From NCBI GenBank assembly GCA_020352215.1, contig CP070675.1, positions 5,358,685-5,393,030 of the forward strand: a DNA stretch of 34,346 nucleotides, written 5' to 3'. The position numbers and the translations under genes were made by a program. This stretch comes from Phycisphaerales bacterium (lineage in GTDB: Bacteria; Planctomycetota; Phycisphaerae; Sedimentisphaerales; Anaerobacaceae). This document shows, piece by piece, positions 26,353 to 33,968 of the stretch. Numbering within the stretch: the first letter of the stretch is position 1; every line of letters starts with the position of its first letter. A model generated the notes under the pieces. It was not told the origin of the DNA. It saw only the letters and a list, made by a program, of their open reading frames with translations, and searched no databases.

Positions 26353-26736
26353 TTAGAGCATCCTTTCGCTCCCCGCGGCCAGAGCATACTCGGTCACTAT
26401 CTTGCCGCCGAGAACATGTTCGTTAAAGATTCTCTTTGCCTTTTCCGGAGTGAGGTCTACGTATTTTACAGCGGGTTCATTTGCCAACTCGACTGTAGCC
26501 ATCGGCTCACGGCTGCAAAGTCCGGCGCAGCTCGAGATGGTCAGGATAACATCCTTGACCTCTCTACTTTCAATCTCATCCATCATCGCTTGCATAACAC
26601 CCCTGGCTCCGGCAGCAATGCCGCAAGTGCCCATGTGCACGATGACCTTGGCCCGGCCCGTCCCTTCTCTCAAGAGCATTGTTCTCTTAATCGTTTCTCC
26701 AATCTTGTCCAGGTCGTCAGGTTTGATCTTGGCCAT
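26353..26736 (-). CDS. Thioredoxin-like [2Fe-2S] ferredoxin-fold protein (HndB-like)
   Basis: A 127-residue [2Fe-2S] protein of the thioredoxin-like ferredoxin family, matching the small HndB-type subunit of NADP/NAD-reducing hydrogenases. Landmarks are 'VIVHMGTCGIAAGARGVMQAM' (Cys38) and 'TISSCAGLCSREPMATVEL' (Cys70, Cys74). It carries electrons between NuoE/NuoF-like subunits. The ATG at 26736 is preferred because AGGAG lies seven bases upstream; the ATG at 26742 has it only one base away. It begins two bases after the stop of the NuoE fusion gene. Confidence 0.92.
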   Translation of the reverse strand: MAKIKPDDLDKIGETIKRTMLLREGTGRAKVIVHMGTCGIAAGARGVMQAMMDEIESREVKDVILTISSCAGLCSREPMATVELANEPAVKYVDLTPEKAKRIFNEHVLGGKIVTEYALAAGSERML

Positions 26737-26738
26737 GC

Positions 26739-27629
26739 TCATTCTCCTGACTTACGGTGCTTTCCGATGAGTTCCACAACGCTGGTTTGCCTCACATATC
26801 CATATATGTCTTCATCGATTGTGACTACAGGCGATTGACCGCAACAACCAACGCAATTGACCGTCTCCAAGCCGAACTGCTTGTCCTCGGTTACACCCCC
26901 TACTCGGACATTCAGGTGCTTCTGAAATGCGTTCAGAATCTTCTTTGCTCCCTTGACGTAGCAGGATGTACCCATACAAATGCGAATGGTGTGTTTGCCT
27001 TTCGGAGTAAGGCTGAACGCGTTGTAGAAGGTGGCGAGCCGGTACATCAGACCAAGGGGAATCTCTAATCTTTCAGCCAGATACCGAATCGCGCTTTCCG
27101 GCAAGTAATTGTACACTTCCTGTGCTTCTTGCAGAACGGGCACTACAATGCCTTTGCCTCCTTTGTATTTTTCAAGAATCCTCGCCAGCTTGTCGAGCTC
27201 CTCCGGAGGAGATGCAACTTCGGCTTGCTCGGTTGGTTCGAGGTAGGCCCTGTTCTTGACCAGGCAGTTATCAGCGCACTCACCGCAACCGGTGCACTTG
27301 TCCGGGTCTACAGAGCGTGCCTTCTTCCTGACACGGACCTTGAAGTTGCCTGCTGAGCCTTCGATGGATTCTATCTCAGAATACGTCAGCTTCTCGATGT
27401 TCAGGTGTCCGCCACAATCGACCATGCGGGGTGCGAGTGTGCACATCGCACAATCATTCGTCGGGAACGTCTTATCGAGTTGCGCCATTACCCCGCCTAT
27501 TGACGGACCCTTTTCAACAAGATAGACCTTGTACCCCCCCTCCGCCAGATCGAGCGAGGCTTGCATACCCCCCACGCCGCCCCCGACTACCAACACCGCA
27601 CCAACCTTGTCACGCGTTTCTTGAGCCAT
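26739..27629 (-). CDS. HdrA N-terminal half fused to a NuoE-like subunit
   Basis: A 296-residue fusion. Residues 10-125 match the N-terminal FAD-binding half of HdrA: the dinucleotide motif GGGVGG (16-21), 'YLVEKGPSIGGVMAQLDKTFP', the cysteines of 'NDCAMCTLAPRMVDCGGH', 'GNFKVRVRKKARSVDPDKC' and a [4Fe-4S] site (Cys112, 115, 118, 122). The HdrA similarity stops there. Residues 143-296 are a NuoE-like thioredoxin-fold [2Fe-2S] domain with Cys218, Cys223, Cys259 and Cys263 ('GTSCYVKGAKKIL', 'VNCVGCCGQSPVV'). GAGGT lies upstream of the ATG, 18 bases after hdrB. The HdrA C-terminal half that is missing here is found fused to NuoG at 17211-20456, which suggests a split HdrA rebuilt in the complex. 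Confidence 0.92.
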   Translation of the reverse strand: MAQETRDKVGAVLVVGGGVGGMQASLDLAEGGYKVYLVEKGPSIGGVMAQLDKTFPTNDCAMCTLAPRMVDCGGHLNIEKLTYSEIESIEGSAGNFKVRVRKKARSVDPDKCTGCGECADNCLVKNRAYLEPTEQAEVASPPEELDKLARILEKYKGGKGIVVPVLQEAQEVYNYLPESAIRYLAERLEIPLGLMYRLATFYNAFSLTPKGKHTIRICMGTSCYVKGAKKILNAFQKHLNVRVGGVTEDKQFGLETVNCVGCCGQSPVVTIDEDIYGYVRQTSVVELIGKHRKSGE

Positions 27630-27647
27630 TTATCGTACCTCAGATAT

Positions 27648-28532
27648 CTATCCAGCAGCCAACTGTCCTTTGCTACTGCTTCGCAGCAATTCGTCAGTGC
27701 TGACAAAATGTTTGTGCAACCCCAATTTGTCCGTAGGTACCCCCAAAGCTAACCCCATCAGTTGTGTAAAGTAGAATATGGGCAGGCCGTACTGAACGTC
27801 GTATTCTTGTTCGACCTCTTCCTGCCGCGTGTCCAGATTTACGTGACACAGCGGGCACCCAACGGCAATTGCGTTTGCCCCGACCGTCTTGGCTTCCTCG
27901 AATATGTCACGCGTCAACTTAAGAACTACATCGGTGCGAGTCATCGCAAGAGCCCCACCACAGCAGTCCGTCTTGTACGACCACTCAAGCGTCGTAATCC
28001 CGACAGAACGAAGCAGCTCATCCATAGCCATTGGATACTCACATTCGTCGAACTGCATCACCTTTGAAGGCCTGGTAAGAAGACAGCCGTAATAGCACAC
28101 GACCTTCAGTTCGGGCAATTGCCTTGCCACAGCAGCCTCAAGACCTGACCCGTTTGAGAATATCTCAAGGGGGCTCAATACATTCACCGATTTGGGCAGC
28201 GGCTTGCCGAGAGCTTCACTGATTTGGCCGGCTATCTCAGGGTCCTCGTTTGCTTCGTGTATCGCGGTCCTCAATCGTGCAAAACACGCGGCACACGGAG
28301 CAACGACGTCGGTCATTCCCATTTTCTCGGCCAGGCAGAGATTCTCATAAGGAAGCGCAAGCGAGAGAAGTCTGGACGTGCAATGCGCAGGAGAGGTTCC
28401 ACAGCATATCCACCCTTTGATCTCCTGGATGCCTATGCCAAGTTTGTCACAAACGGCCTTGAACGACACATCGTACTCGGAGCCTGTCGAGTGAAGAGAA
28501 CATCCCGGATAATAAGCGTACCTGGTGTTCAT
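27648..28532 (-). CDS. hdrB: Heterodisulfide reductase subunit B-like
   Basis: A 294-residue HdrB with two CCG domains. The first is 'YYPGCSLH' (Cys11), 'WICCGTS' (43-45) and 'APCAACFAR' (Cys80, Cys83). The second is 'VVCYYGCLL', 'KTDCCGGALAM' and 'VGCPLCHVNLD'. Each binds a non-cubane [4Fe-4S] cluster; in methanogens the pair cleaves the CoM-S-S-CoB disulfide. In a bacterium without those coenzymes the disulfide is unknown. GGGAGGT lies nine bases before the ATG. It follows hdrC by 84 bases. Confidence 0.94.
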   Translation of the reverse strand: MNTRYAYYPGCSLHSTGSEYDVSFKAVCDKLGIGIQEIKGWICCGTSPAHCTSRLLSLALPYENLCLAEKMGMTDVVAPCAACFARLRTAIHEANEDPEIAGQISEALGKPLPKSVNVLSPLEIFSNGSGLEAAVARQLPELKVVCYYGCLLTRPSKVMQFDECEYPMAMDELLRSVGITTLEWSYKTDCCGGALAMTRTDVVLKLTRDIFEEAKTVGANAIAVGCPLCHVNLDTRQEEVEQEYDVQYGLPIFYFTQLMGLALGVPTDKLGLHKHFVSTDELLRSSSKGQLAAG

Positions 28533-28616
28533 TGCCTGCTGACCTCCCCGAATATCTCAATAAGACATATTCGCTTTCTCGTATTTACATCAGCGACACA
28601 GCCGCAAAGCTGCGTC

Positions 28617-29189
28617 TCAGGTCGTCTGATTCTTCCTCTCAAAACGCTTTACACGCCGGAAGATTTTCCACGTAGTTCGCGCACCGGTCAAGCTGGGGAT
28701 CATCTTCAGTTTGCCCTTCCGGAACATCTTCATTCCCAGGCCGGCATCCTTGAAAAAGTCGAATGTCCGTAGCTTTAGGCCTACAATCATGCCGAGCTCG
28801 TACATCCGCCCGCATTTCTTGATGTTGGCAAGGGCTGCTCTGTAAAAGGAAGCTACCTCCGGGATAGGGGGTTTAACCCCTTCTCTGACAGCTATGATTT
28901 TTACAGCGTCCATCACCTTCGCGACATCGACTTCCTGCGGACACCGGGTAGTACACGTCTCACAAGACGCGCACAGCCACGGCGTCTTGCTGTTGAGAAC
29001 GAGGTCATCGGCGCCGAGACGGATGGCATGTATCAATTGGGCAGGCCTGTAGTCCATGGCGTACGACACCGGACACCCGGCCGCACACTTCCTGCATTGA
29101 TAACAGAGATTCACGTTCTGGCCACTCTCGCGGAAGACCGCGTCAGCCAACTGCGACTGCGATGTTATTGTTAGAGTAGATTCCGTCAT
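28617..29189 (-). CDS. hdrC: Heterodisulfide reductase subunit C-like
   Basis: A 190-residue soluble HdrC with two [4Fe-4S] motifs ('LCYQCRKCAAGCPVSYAMDYRP' and 'LCASCETCTTRCPQEVDVAKVMD') and a basic C-terminal helix. It passes electrons from HdrA to HdrB. It is the first gene of the large minus-strand operon, with AGGAG about 13 bases before the ATG and a candidate promoter about 105 bases upstream. No transmembrane segment is visible, so it belongs to the cytoplasmic HdrABC type rather than HdrDE. Confidence 0.94.
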   Translation of the reverse strand: MTESTLTITSQSQLADAVFRESGQNVNLCYQCRKCAAGCPVSYAMDYRPAQLIHAIRLGADDLVLNSKTPWLCASCETCTTRCPQEVDVAKVMDAVKIIAVREGVKPPIPEVASFYRAALANIKKCGRMYELGMIVGLKLRTFDFFKDAGLGMKMFRKGKLKMIPSLTGARTTWKIFRRVKRFERKNQTT

Positions 29190-30045
29190 CTATTGGTCTC
29201 TTTCTCCTGTGACAGGAACGTGTATCTGAGCCATATGAATCGGTCTATTAGATTCCCGTCGGTGAACCTGGATGGCTCAAAAACAGTGAGGTTGGGATTA
29301 TAAACTCGGCGATTGTGTCTTTTTCACAGCTCGATGTCATCGCTGGCTTCTTTCTGTGTCTCGTGCCAAGTGCAAAACCGGTGCCTTCCCCGCAATAATA
29401 CACGGCCTTTCTCGAGGGCATCCCGAGAATTGGCAGTTGACGAGAACCGCTGGCTGTCCGGGTAGTTGCCCCAAGTGAACCCTTAAATGTCCGTCTTCTT
29501 GGTAGGTCCATAAGCAATACGCCGTCGGGAGTAGCTTGACGTATTCAAAATCACCTTTGCCCCATGAAGCAGGGAAGACCCAATCCATGGATTGTATATC
29601 GTGGTGGCATTATCTCCCATTTCTGAGAACAAAGGCAAGGAAAAACTTCCCTATTGCCGAGAAAAAGGACAATCACAGTCATGCGTCGACGCCTAACGTA
29701 TTGTTTGCAGGGAGGCACTACAACTTCTCGAAGATTCCCACCTTGAAAGATCATTGGTGGATCTCGCCGAAAAAGAAGCGGCTTCAAACACCGAGCTCCC
29801 CCTGGCCCGCAAAGAGCAACGCTGTTGGCGGCGCCGTCAGGAATGTCCTGCCGGGTCGTTGGGATTGGCGCGCCCCAACCTGGCAAGACAATAGTATTCC
29901 TATAGAAATTCAGCATTTGGCAATCCCGGCCTTCTTCTGGACGTCCTACGCGCAGAACAAGCTCAAACTCTGTATCACCTTACTCGAGCGTATCTTGAAT
30001 GTGACAGGATCAGAGAGTTCCATAAGTGCGGCAGGCAAGGCGGAC
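29190..30045. other. Long stretch without a recognisable gene
   Basis: The part next to hdrC should hold the operon promoter: a perfect TATAAT on the minus strand (29302-29297) and, around the -35 position, the near-palindrome TGTG(N7)CACA (29314-29328). Beyond that I see open frames on both strands but none with family features. The minus-strand frame 29588-29337 ('ASWGKGDFEYVKLLPTAY..' then 'GQLPGQPAVLVNCQF') reads like protein, but I could not place it. The plus-strand frame from 29536 runs into the carbohydrate-binding remnant at 30046; its first part is not recognisable and may be the eroded body of that gene. Confidence 0.4.
29297..29328 (-). promoter_or_regulatory. Candidate promoter region of the hdr-hydrogenase operon
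   Basis: A perfect -10 box TATAAT lies on the minus strand at 29302-29297, about 105 bases before the hdrC ATG. No good -35 box is present at 16 to 18 bases. Instead the dyad TGTG(N7)CACA (29328-29314) covers that position, as expected for an activator-dependent promoter. It is one base short of a CRP-type site and is not a canonical FNR or Rex box, so the regulator is unknown. Confidence 0.35.
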
Positions 30046-30523
30046 ATTGTAGGTGGAGGAAACCTGCTGGCGAATCCCTCGTTGGAGGACGAGTTCGATC
30101 ACTGGCTGGTCCACGATCCTGCCAAATGCCGTGTCGCATCCGTCAATTCGCCTGTCCGCAACGGCTCCGCTTCTGTGATGGCGTTCGACCGGGCCAGTAG
30201 TCAGACCGGAATACAACAGAATGTCACTGGGCAGTTGTCGAGCAACATGCCGGGGGCACACGTATTCTGCCTGTGCCAGAGCCGAACCAGGCACCAGACC
30301 GGTTTGCGTCGTCCTGAAAATAGTGGCTGGTGGCACTCACCATCATCCAGCCCCCAGCATCGAGGCGAATCCGGATACGCGGTAAAAGACCCAAAGGAGA
30401 CACAACGCCGCGTGGGCCACTCTTGTCGAAGCCTGCCTCTACATCGAATCGGGCTGGGGCCATGCGGGCGCTTACTTTGCTGACGATTGTGTTTTCATCA
30501 GGGGGCACGAAACCGGGCAGTAG
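30046..30523 (+). pseudogene. Frameshifted carbohydrate-binding-module (CBM4_9-like) remnant
   Basis: In one frame the sequence reads 'GGGNLLANPSLEDEFDHW', 'CRVASVNSPVRNGSASVMAFDRASS', 'TGIQQNVTGQLSSNMPG', a typical start of a CBM4_9-like beta-sandwich. It continues after a one-base shift at a run of five G (30252-30256) as 'HTYSACARAEPGTRPVCVVLKIVAGG'. The same second frame carries a stop (TAA, 30383-30385) and then resumes 'ATLVEACLYIESGWGHAGAYFADDCVFI' to a stop at 30521-30523. The 'YFADDC' ending is characteristic. One shift plus one nonsense codon means it is not expressed as an intact protein, unless both are sequence errors. The catalytic partner module is missing. It converges on the sulfatase at 30550-32136. 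Confidence 0.6.
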
Positions 30524-30549
30524 CCGTCTAATCAGCCCACGCGACGGTG

Positions 30550-32136
30550 TTAGGAACGTTTGACCTCCTTGCCGGTACACTTCGTCCACCAGTCCTCCCA
30601 CATAGCTGCCATTTCCCTGACCCTCCGAGGATGGCGGGCGGCCAAGTCGTTCAGTTCGGTTCTGTCCTTCTGGAGGTCATAGAGCTCCCAATCAGCCTCG
30701 CCGTAGCGAACCAGTTTCCACTTGCCAATCCGTACGGCTTTAGCTTTGCCAAACTGCCAATAAAGTACGCCGTGGCCCCTCCGTTGCTTTCCTTGAAAGA
30801 CACTCAGTAGGGACTTTCCCGCAACGGGTCTGAGCTTCCTGCCATCGAGCTGGCGTGGATAGCTCGCGCCGGCTATCTCCATGAACGTGGGAAGGACATC
30901 GATTATGTGCCCCACCTGATCTGTTATGGTGCCTGGTTTAACAAAGCCGGGCCAATAGGCTATGAAGGGGGTGCAGGCACCTCCCTCATAATCGGTCGAC
31001 TTGTATTTGCGGTACGGAGTGTTGCTGGCGTTGGCCCAGGCCGGCCCAAGCGCACGGTAGCCTTCAACGGGTCCGGGCGGGATGTCCGGGGTCTTGTCAG
31101 GCGTCTCAGCGCAACCCCCATTGTCAGCCAGAAACAGCACCAGCGTATTCTCCCACTTGCCGATCTGCTTTACCTTCGCCAGCACTCTGCCTATCGCCTG
31201 GTCCATGCGATCCACCATTGCTGCGTATACTGCCATCTTCAGATCGGCGCGGTCCTTTTCCAAATTGCTCAACGAATCCCAGCTTGGCACACCATCGTCC
31301 CGTGGAGACGGTGCGTACTTCGGATCAAGGATGCCCATCTTGATCTGGCGTTCGTAACGGCGCCGCCGCAGTTCGTCCCAGCCGACTTTGTACTTGCCCC
31401 GGTACTTGGCAATATCCTCCGGCCACGCGTGCAGCGGGTAGTGTGGTGCCGTCTGCGGCAGATACAGCAGAAACGGCTTGTCCTCGTTCTTATACTCCTC
31501 GAGCCGCTCAATTGCATAATCCGCGAAAGCATCAGTTGTGTAGAAGTCCCTGTCCTCGGGGACGTATCCCATAATCACCTCATCTTCGATAGCCCAGCGA
31601 CGCGGCTCGCTCTTCTTGCGGCCGGGCTTGCCTTCTCCCGGTCTTGCCCTTGTCCCAGGGTTCCAGTAGTTGCAGCAGCCGTCTGCCAGACCGTAATACC
31701 GGTCAAATCCACGAGTTGTAGGAAGCGGGGTCTGATGCCACTTGCCAGCGGCGATTGTCCGATAGCCGACGGCACGCAGGACTTCGGCGAAGGTGGCTCC
31801 GTGTTCCAGGTTCTTGACGCCCACGGCCTGATCGTATTGACCCGTCAGTAGCGAAGCACGCGTCGGGCTGCATTTGGCGCAGTTGTAGAACTGTGTAAAC
31901 CGCATCCCGCCCCCGGCCAGGCTATCGAGATTCGGTGTCTCGATCTCTCCACCATAACAGCCGAGGTCGGAATACCCAAGATCGTCGGCCATGATGAGGA
32001 TGATATTAGGCTTACGGTCACGAGGACGAGAGGTGTTCCGTCCTCTGGCCGTGATGCAATCGGGCAAAGTAAGCGACGCCAGACCTACACCCAAGGCCTT
32101 TAGGAAATCCCGTCTGCTCCGACTATGTACGTTCAT
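30550..32136 (-). CDS. Tat-exported S1-family arylsulfatase
   Basis: A 528-residue type I sulfatase of the arylsulfatase A-like group. It has a Tat signal (SRRDFLKALG, residues 7-16) followed by a hydrophobic stretch ending LPDC, a possible lipobox. Metal ligands begin at ADDLGYSD (50-57), the formylglycine site is CSPTR (89-93) in 'NCAKCSPTRASLLTGQY', then 'AAGKWHQTPLPTTRGFDRYYG', 'PFLLYLPQTAPHYPLHAWPEDIAKYRGKY', 'VLFLADNGGCAET' and a C-terminal 'WELYDLQKDRTELNDLAARHP'. It resembles the arylsulfatase family acting on sulfated polysaccharides or aryl sulfates; the exact substrate is not readable. AGGAAG lies seven bases before the ATG. It is divergent from the Gfo/Idh gene and may share its control region. 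Confidence 0.94.
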   Translation of the reverse strand: MNVHSRSRRDFLKALGVGLASLTLPDCITARGRNTSRPRDRKPNIILIMADDLGYSDLGCYGGEIETPNLDSLAGGGMRFTQFYNCAKCSPTRASLLTGQYDQAVGVKNLEHGATFAEVLRAVGYRTIAAGKWHQTPLPTTRGFDRYYGLADGCCNYWNPGTRARPGEGKPGRKKSEPRRWAIEDEVIMGYVPEDRDFYTTDAFADYAIERLEEYKNEDKPFLLYLPQTAPHYPLHAWPEDIAKYRGKYKVGWDELRRRRYERQIKMGILDPKYAPSPRDDGVPSWDSLSNLEKDRADLKMAVYAAMVDRMDQAIGRVLAKVKQIGKWENTLVLFLADNGGCAETPDKTPDIPPGPVEGYRALGPAWANASNTPYRKYKSTDYEGGACTPFIAYWPGFVKPGTITDQVGHIIDVLPTFMEIAGASYPRQLDGRKLRPVAGKSLLSVFQGKQRRGHGVLYWQFGKAKAVRIGKWKLVRYGEADWELYDLQKDRTELNDLAARHPRRVREMAAMWEDWWTKCTGKEVKRS

Positions 32137-32172
32137 CTAATGCTTCCTGTGGCTGTTGGCTGATTGCTCGTT

Positions 32173-32192
32173 CCTTCGGTCCTAACCGAAGG
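32173..32192. promoter_or_regulatory. 20-bp palindrome upstream of the sulfatase
   Basis: CCTTCGGT (32173-32180) and ACCGAAGG (32185-32192) form a perfect eight-base inverted repeat around CCTA. It lies 37 bases before the sulfatase ATG and downstream of that gene's candidate promoter. No T-run follows. It could be an operator for a dimeric repressor or a hairpin in the sulfatase leader. Confidence 0.5.
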
Positions 32193-32239
32193 TGCTTCGA
32201 CGGTGCCCGGCCGAGCGATTGAGCTTTGCGGGCGTTGGA

Positions 32240-32268
32240 ATTGTACAATCCGCCCCGCTGCAGTGCAA
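32240..32268 (-). promoter_or_regulatory. Candidate promoter for the minus-strand sulfatase
   Basis: On the minus strand TTGCAC (32268-32263) and TACAAT (32245-32240) are 17 bases apart, about 100 bases before the sulfatase ATG at 32136. The -10 box matches five of six consensus positions and the -35 box only three. The 20-bp palindrome lies in the predicted leader. Weak, from pattern only. Confidence 0.3.
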
Positions 32269-32379
32269 GCCATTCAGTTCGTATGCGTGAACACGGTAGT
32301 AGGCCTTTTTGACGGCGCCTCTCCTTCCCGGACCGTCGTCGTCACCTGATGAGCCCAGACATAATTTGGGTTTCCATTC

Positions 32380-32409
32380 TTGACTTCGTTTCTTGGGCTG
32401 CAATATAAT
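32380..32409 (+). promoter_or_regulatory. Near-consensus sigma-70-type promoter for the Gfo/Idh genes
   Basis: TTGACT (32380-32385) and TATAAT (32404-32409) are separated by 18 bases; the -10 box is perfect and the -35 box matches five of six. The predicted start is about 160 bases before the Gfo/Idh ATG at 32575, giving a long leader with no hairpin of note. This is the best promoter in the window. Confidence 0.6.
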
Positions 32410-32574
32410 GCTTTGGCTCGGCGTTCAGAAACACGGGCCAATCGCCCGACAAACCACCTGACGTCTTCGATGCCGCTCGGGAGGCAGTGGAAAAATGCGA
32501 AAAGTTTGAGGAGATTCTCACAGCGAGGAGAAATACGAAAAGTTCACCACCAACCTATATTTAGAGAGGCTAAC

Positions 32575-33867
32575 ATGGCGCAAAAACAGAAACTAACACG
32601 ACGAGAGCTCTTGAAGAGCTCAGCAGTAACGGCAGGGACCCTGGTGCTGACTGGCGCGGGCGCTCCTTTGGCGCAAGCGAGAGGCAGTGACACGATCCGC
32701 GTGGGCGTGGTTGGCTGTGGCGGGCGAGGCTCCGGCGCGGCCAACGACTGCGTCAACTCTGCGCCGGGCGTGAAGATTGTGGCCCTGGCCGACGCATTTG
32801 AGGACCGCCTCCGCGGCCTGAAGGACAAATTCAAGGTACCCAACAACCGGTGTTTCATCGGTATCGATGCGTACAAAGAACTGATGGCGCTGGACGACGT
32901 GAATCTCGTTATCCTGGCGACGCCGCCGGGCTTTCGGCCAAAGCAGTTCGCCGAGGCGATCAACCGCGGTAAGAATGTATTCATGGAGAAGCCCGTGGCG
33001 GTCTGTCCGGCAGGGATTAAGATGGTCATCGAGGCGTCACGGAAGGCCGGTGAAAAAGGCTTGGCCGTGGTCGCGGGCACGCAGCGCCGTCACGAAGCGA
33101 AATACGTCGAGACCATGAAGAGGATCCACGACGGTGCCATCGGCGAAATCGTCTCGGCCCAATGCTACTGGAACATGGGCGAGCTTTGGGTTAGCAAGCG
33201 CCAGCCCAATCAGAGCGACATCGAATGGCAGATTCGCAACTGGCTGTACTTCACGTGGCTCTCGGGCGACCACATATGCGAGCAGCACGTACACAATATC
33301 GACGTGATTAACTGGGCGTTCAACGATCTACCTGAGCAGGTACATGGGGTTGGCGGCCGGCAGTACCGCACCGGCCCCGAGCACGGCAACATCTTTGACC
33401 ATTTCGGCGTCGAGTTCTTCTATCCCAACGACGTGCGGACCATCAGCATGTGCCGGCAAATCAAGGGGACCACAAACAATGTCAGCGAGCGCGTGGTCGG
33501 CACAAAAGGTGCCAGTAACTGCGCCGGGACCATCGAGGGTGAGAACCCATGGCGCCACAAAGGGCCAAACCCCAATCCATACGTCGAGGAGCACACAGAC
33601 CTTATCAAGAGCATACGCAGTGGCAACCCGCTCAACGAGGGCCGGAGAATCGCTGAGAGCACGCTGTGTGCGATCATGGGCCGGGAATCGGCCTATTCGC
33701 GGCAGCAGTTCAGACGGTCGTGGTTCATGAGCAGGTGTACGCTGGATTTGCTGCCGCCTGACGATCTCAAGCTAAGCGATTCCAAGCCCGTGCCCCCGTT
33801 TGCGGTTCCGGGCAAGTATCAATTACCCGGTTTGGCGCAGGAAGGGCGGAGAAGAAGACGCGGGTAG
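32575..33867 (+). CDS. Tat-exported Gfo/Idh/MocA-family oxidoreductase
   Basis: A 430-residue NAD(P)-dependent sugar oxidoreductase fold. It has a Tat signal (LTRRELLKSSA, residues 8-18, then a hydrophobic run to 'AQARG'), the Rossmann motif 'VGVVGCGGRGSG' (43-54), 'VALADAF' and the family's 'EKPVAV' with the catalytic-region Lys (138-143). The dimerisation half contains 'WSGDHICEQHVHNIDVINWAF'-like sequence with the active-site histidines. The family oxidises or reduces sugars, inositols and glycosides; exported members in Planctomycetota keep a tightly bound cofactor. The ATG at 32575 follows GAGAGG, and the longer reading from 32380 overlaps the promoter. The tail ends in an arginine-rich stretch. 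A second, similar gene follows. Confidence 0.93.
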   Translation: MAQKQKLTRRELLKSSAVTAGTLVLTGAGAPLAQARGSDTIRVGVVGCGGRGSGAANDCVNSAPGVKIVALADAFEDRLRGLKDKFKVPNNRCFIGIDAYKELMALDDVNLVILATPPGFRPKQFAEAINRGKNVFMEKPVAVCPAGIKMVIEASRKAGEKGLAVVAGTQRRHEAKYVETMKRIHDGAIGEIVSAQCYWNMGELWVSKRQPNQSDIEWQIRNWLYFTWLSGDHICEQHVHNIDVINWAFNDLPEQVHGVGGRQYRTGPEHGNIFDHFGVEFFYPNDVRTISMCRQIKGTTNNVSERVVGTKGASNCAGTIEGENPWRHKGPNPNPYVEEHTDLIKSIRSGNPLNEGRRIAESTLCAIMGRESAYSRQQFRRSWFMSRCTLDLLPPDDLKLSDSKPVPPFAVPGKYQLPGLAQEGRRRRRG

Positions 33868-33894
33868 TCGGCGGTTAACCGGATGACAGCGATT

Positions 33895-33921
33895 CCATTT
33901 TCCAGAACGACGGGAAAATGG
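33895..33921. repeat. Hairpin between the tandem Gfo/Idh genes
   Basis: CCATTTTCC (33895-33903) pairs perfectly with GGAAAATGG (33913-33921) across a nine-base loop in the 101-base gap. It lacks a T-run, so it may be an attenuating hairpin, a processing site, or the remnant of a repetitive extragenic element. Confidence 0.45.
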
Positions 33922-33968
33922 GGACCCGCAAAATGGCTCAAAGAGAACGAACAAAGGAGATTTTTAAT

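Noticed and set aside
29314..29328. Possible CRP or FNR box upstream of hdrC
   Set aside because: The half-site spacing is one base short for CRP and the sequence is not an FNR box, so no named regulator can be claimed.
29337..29588. Minus-strand 83-codon frame with protein-like composition
   Set aside because: No start context, no family match that I can name, and no neighbouring continuation; mentioned only within the description of the gap.
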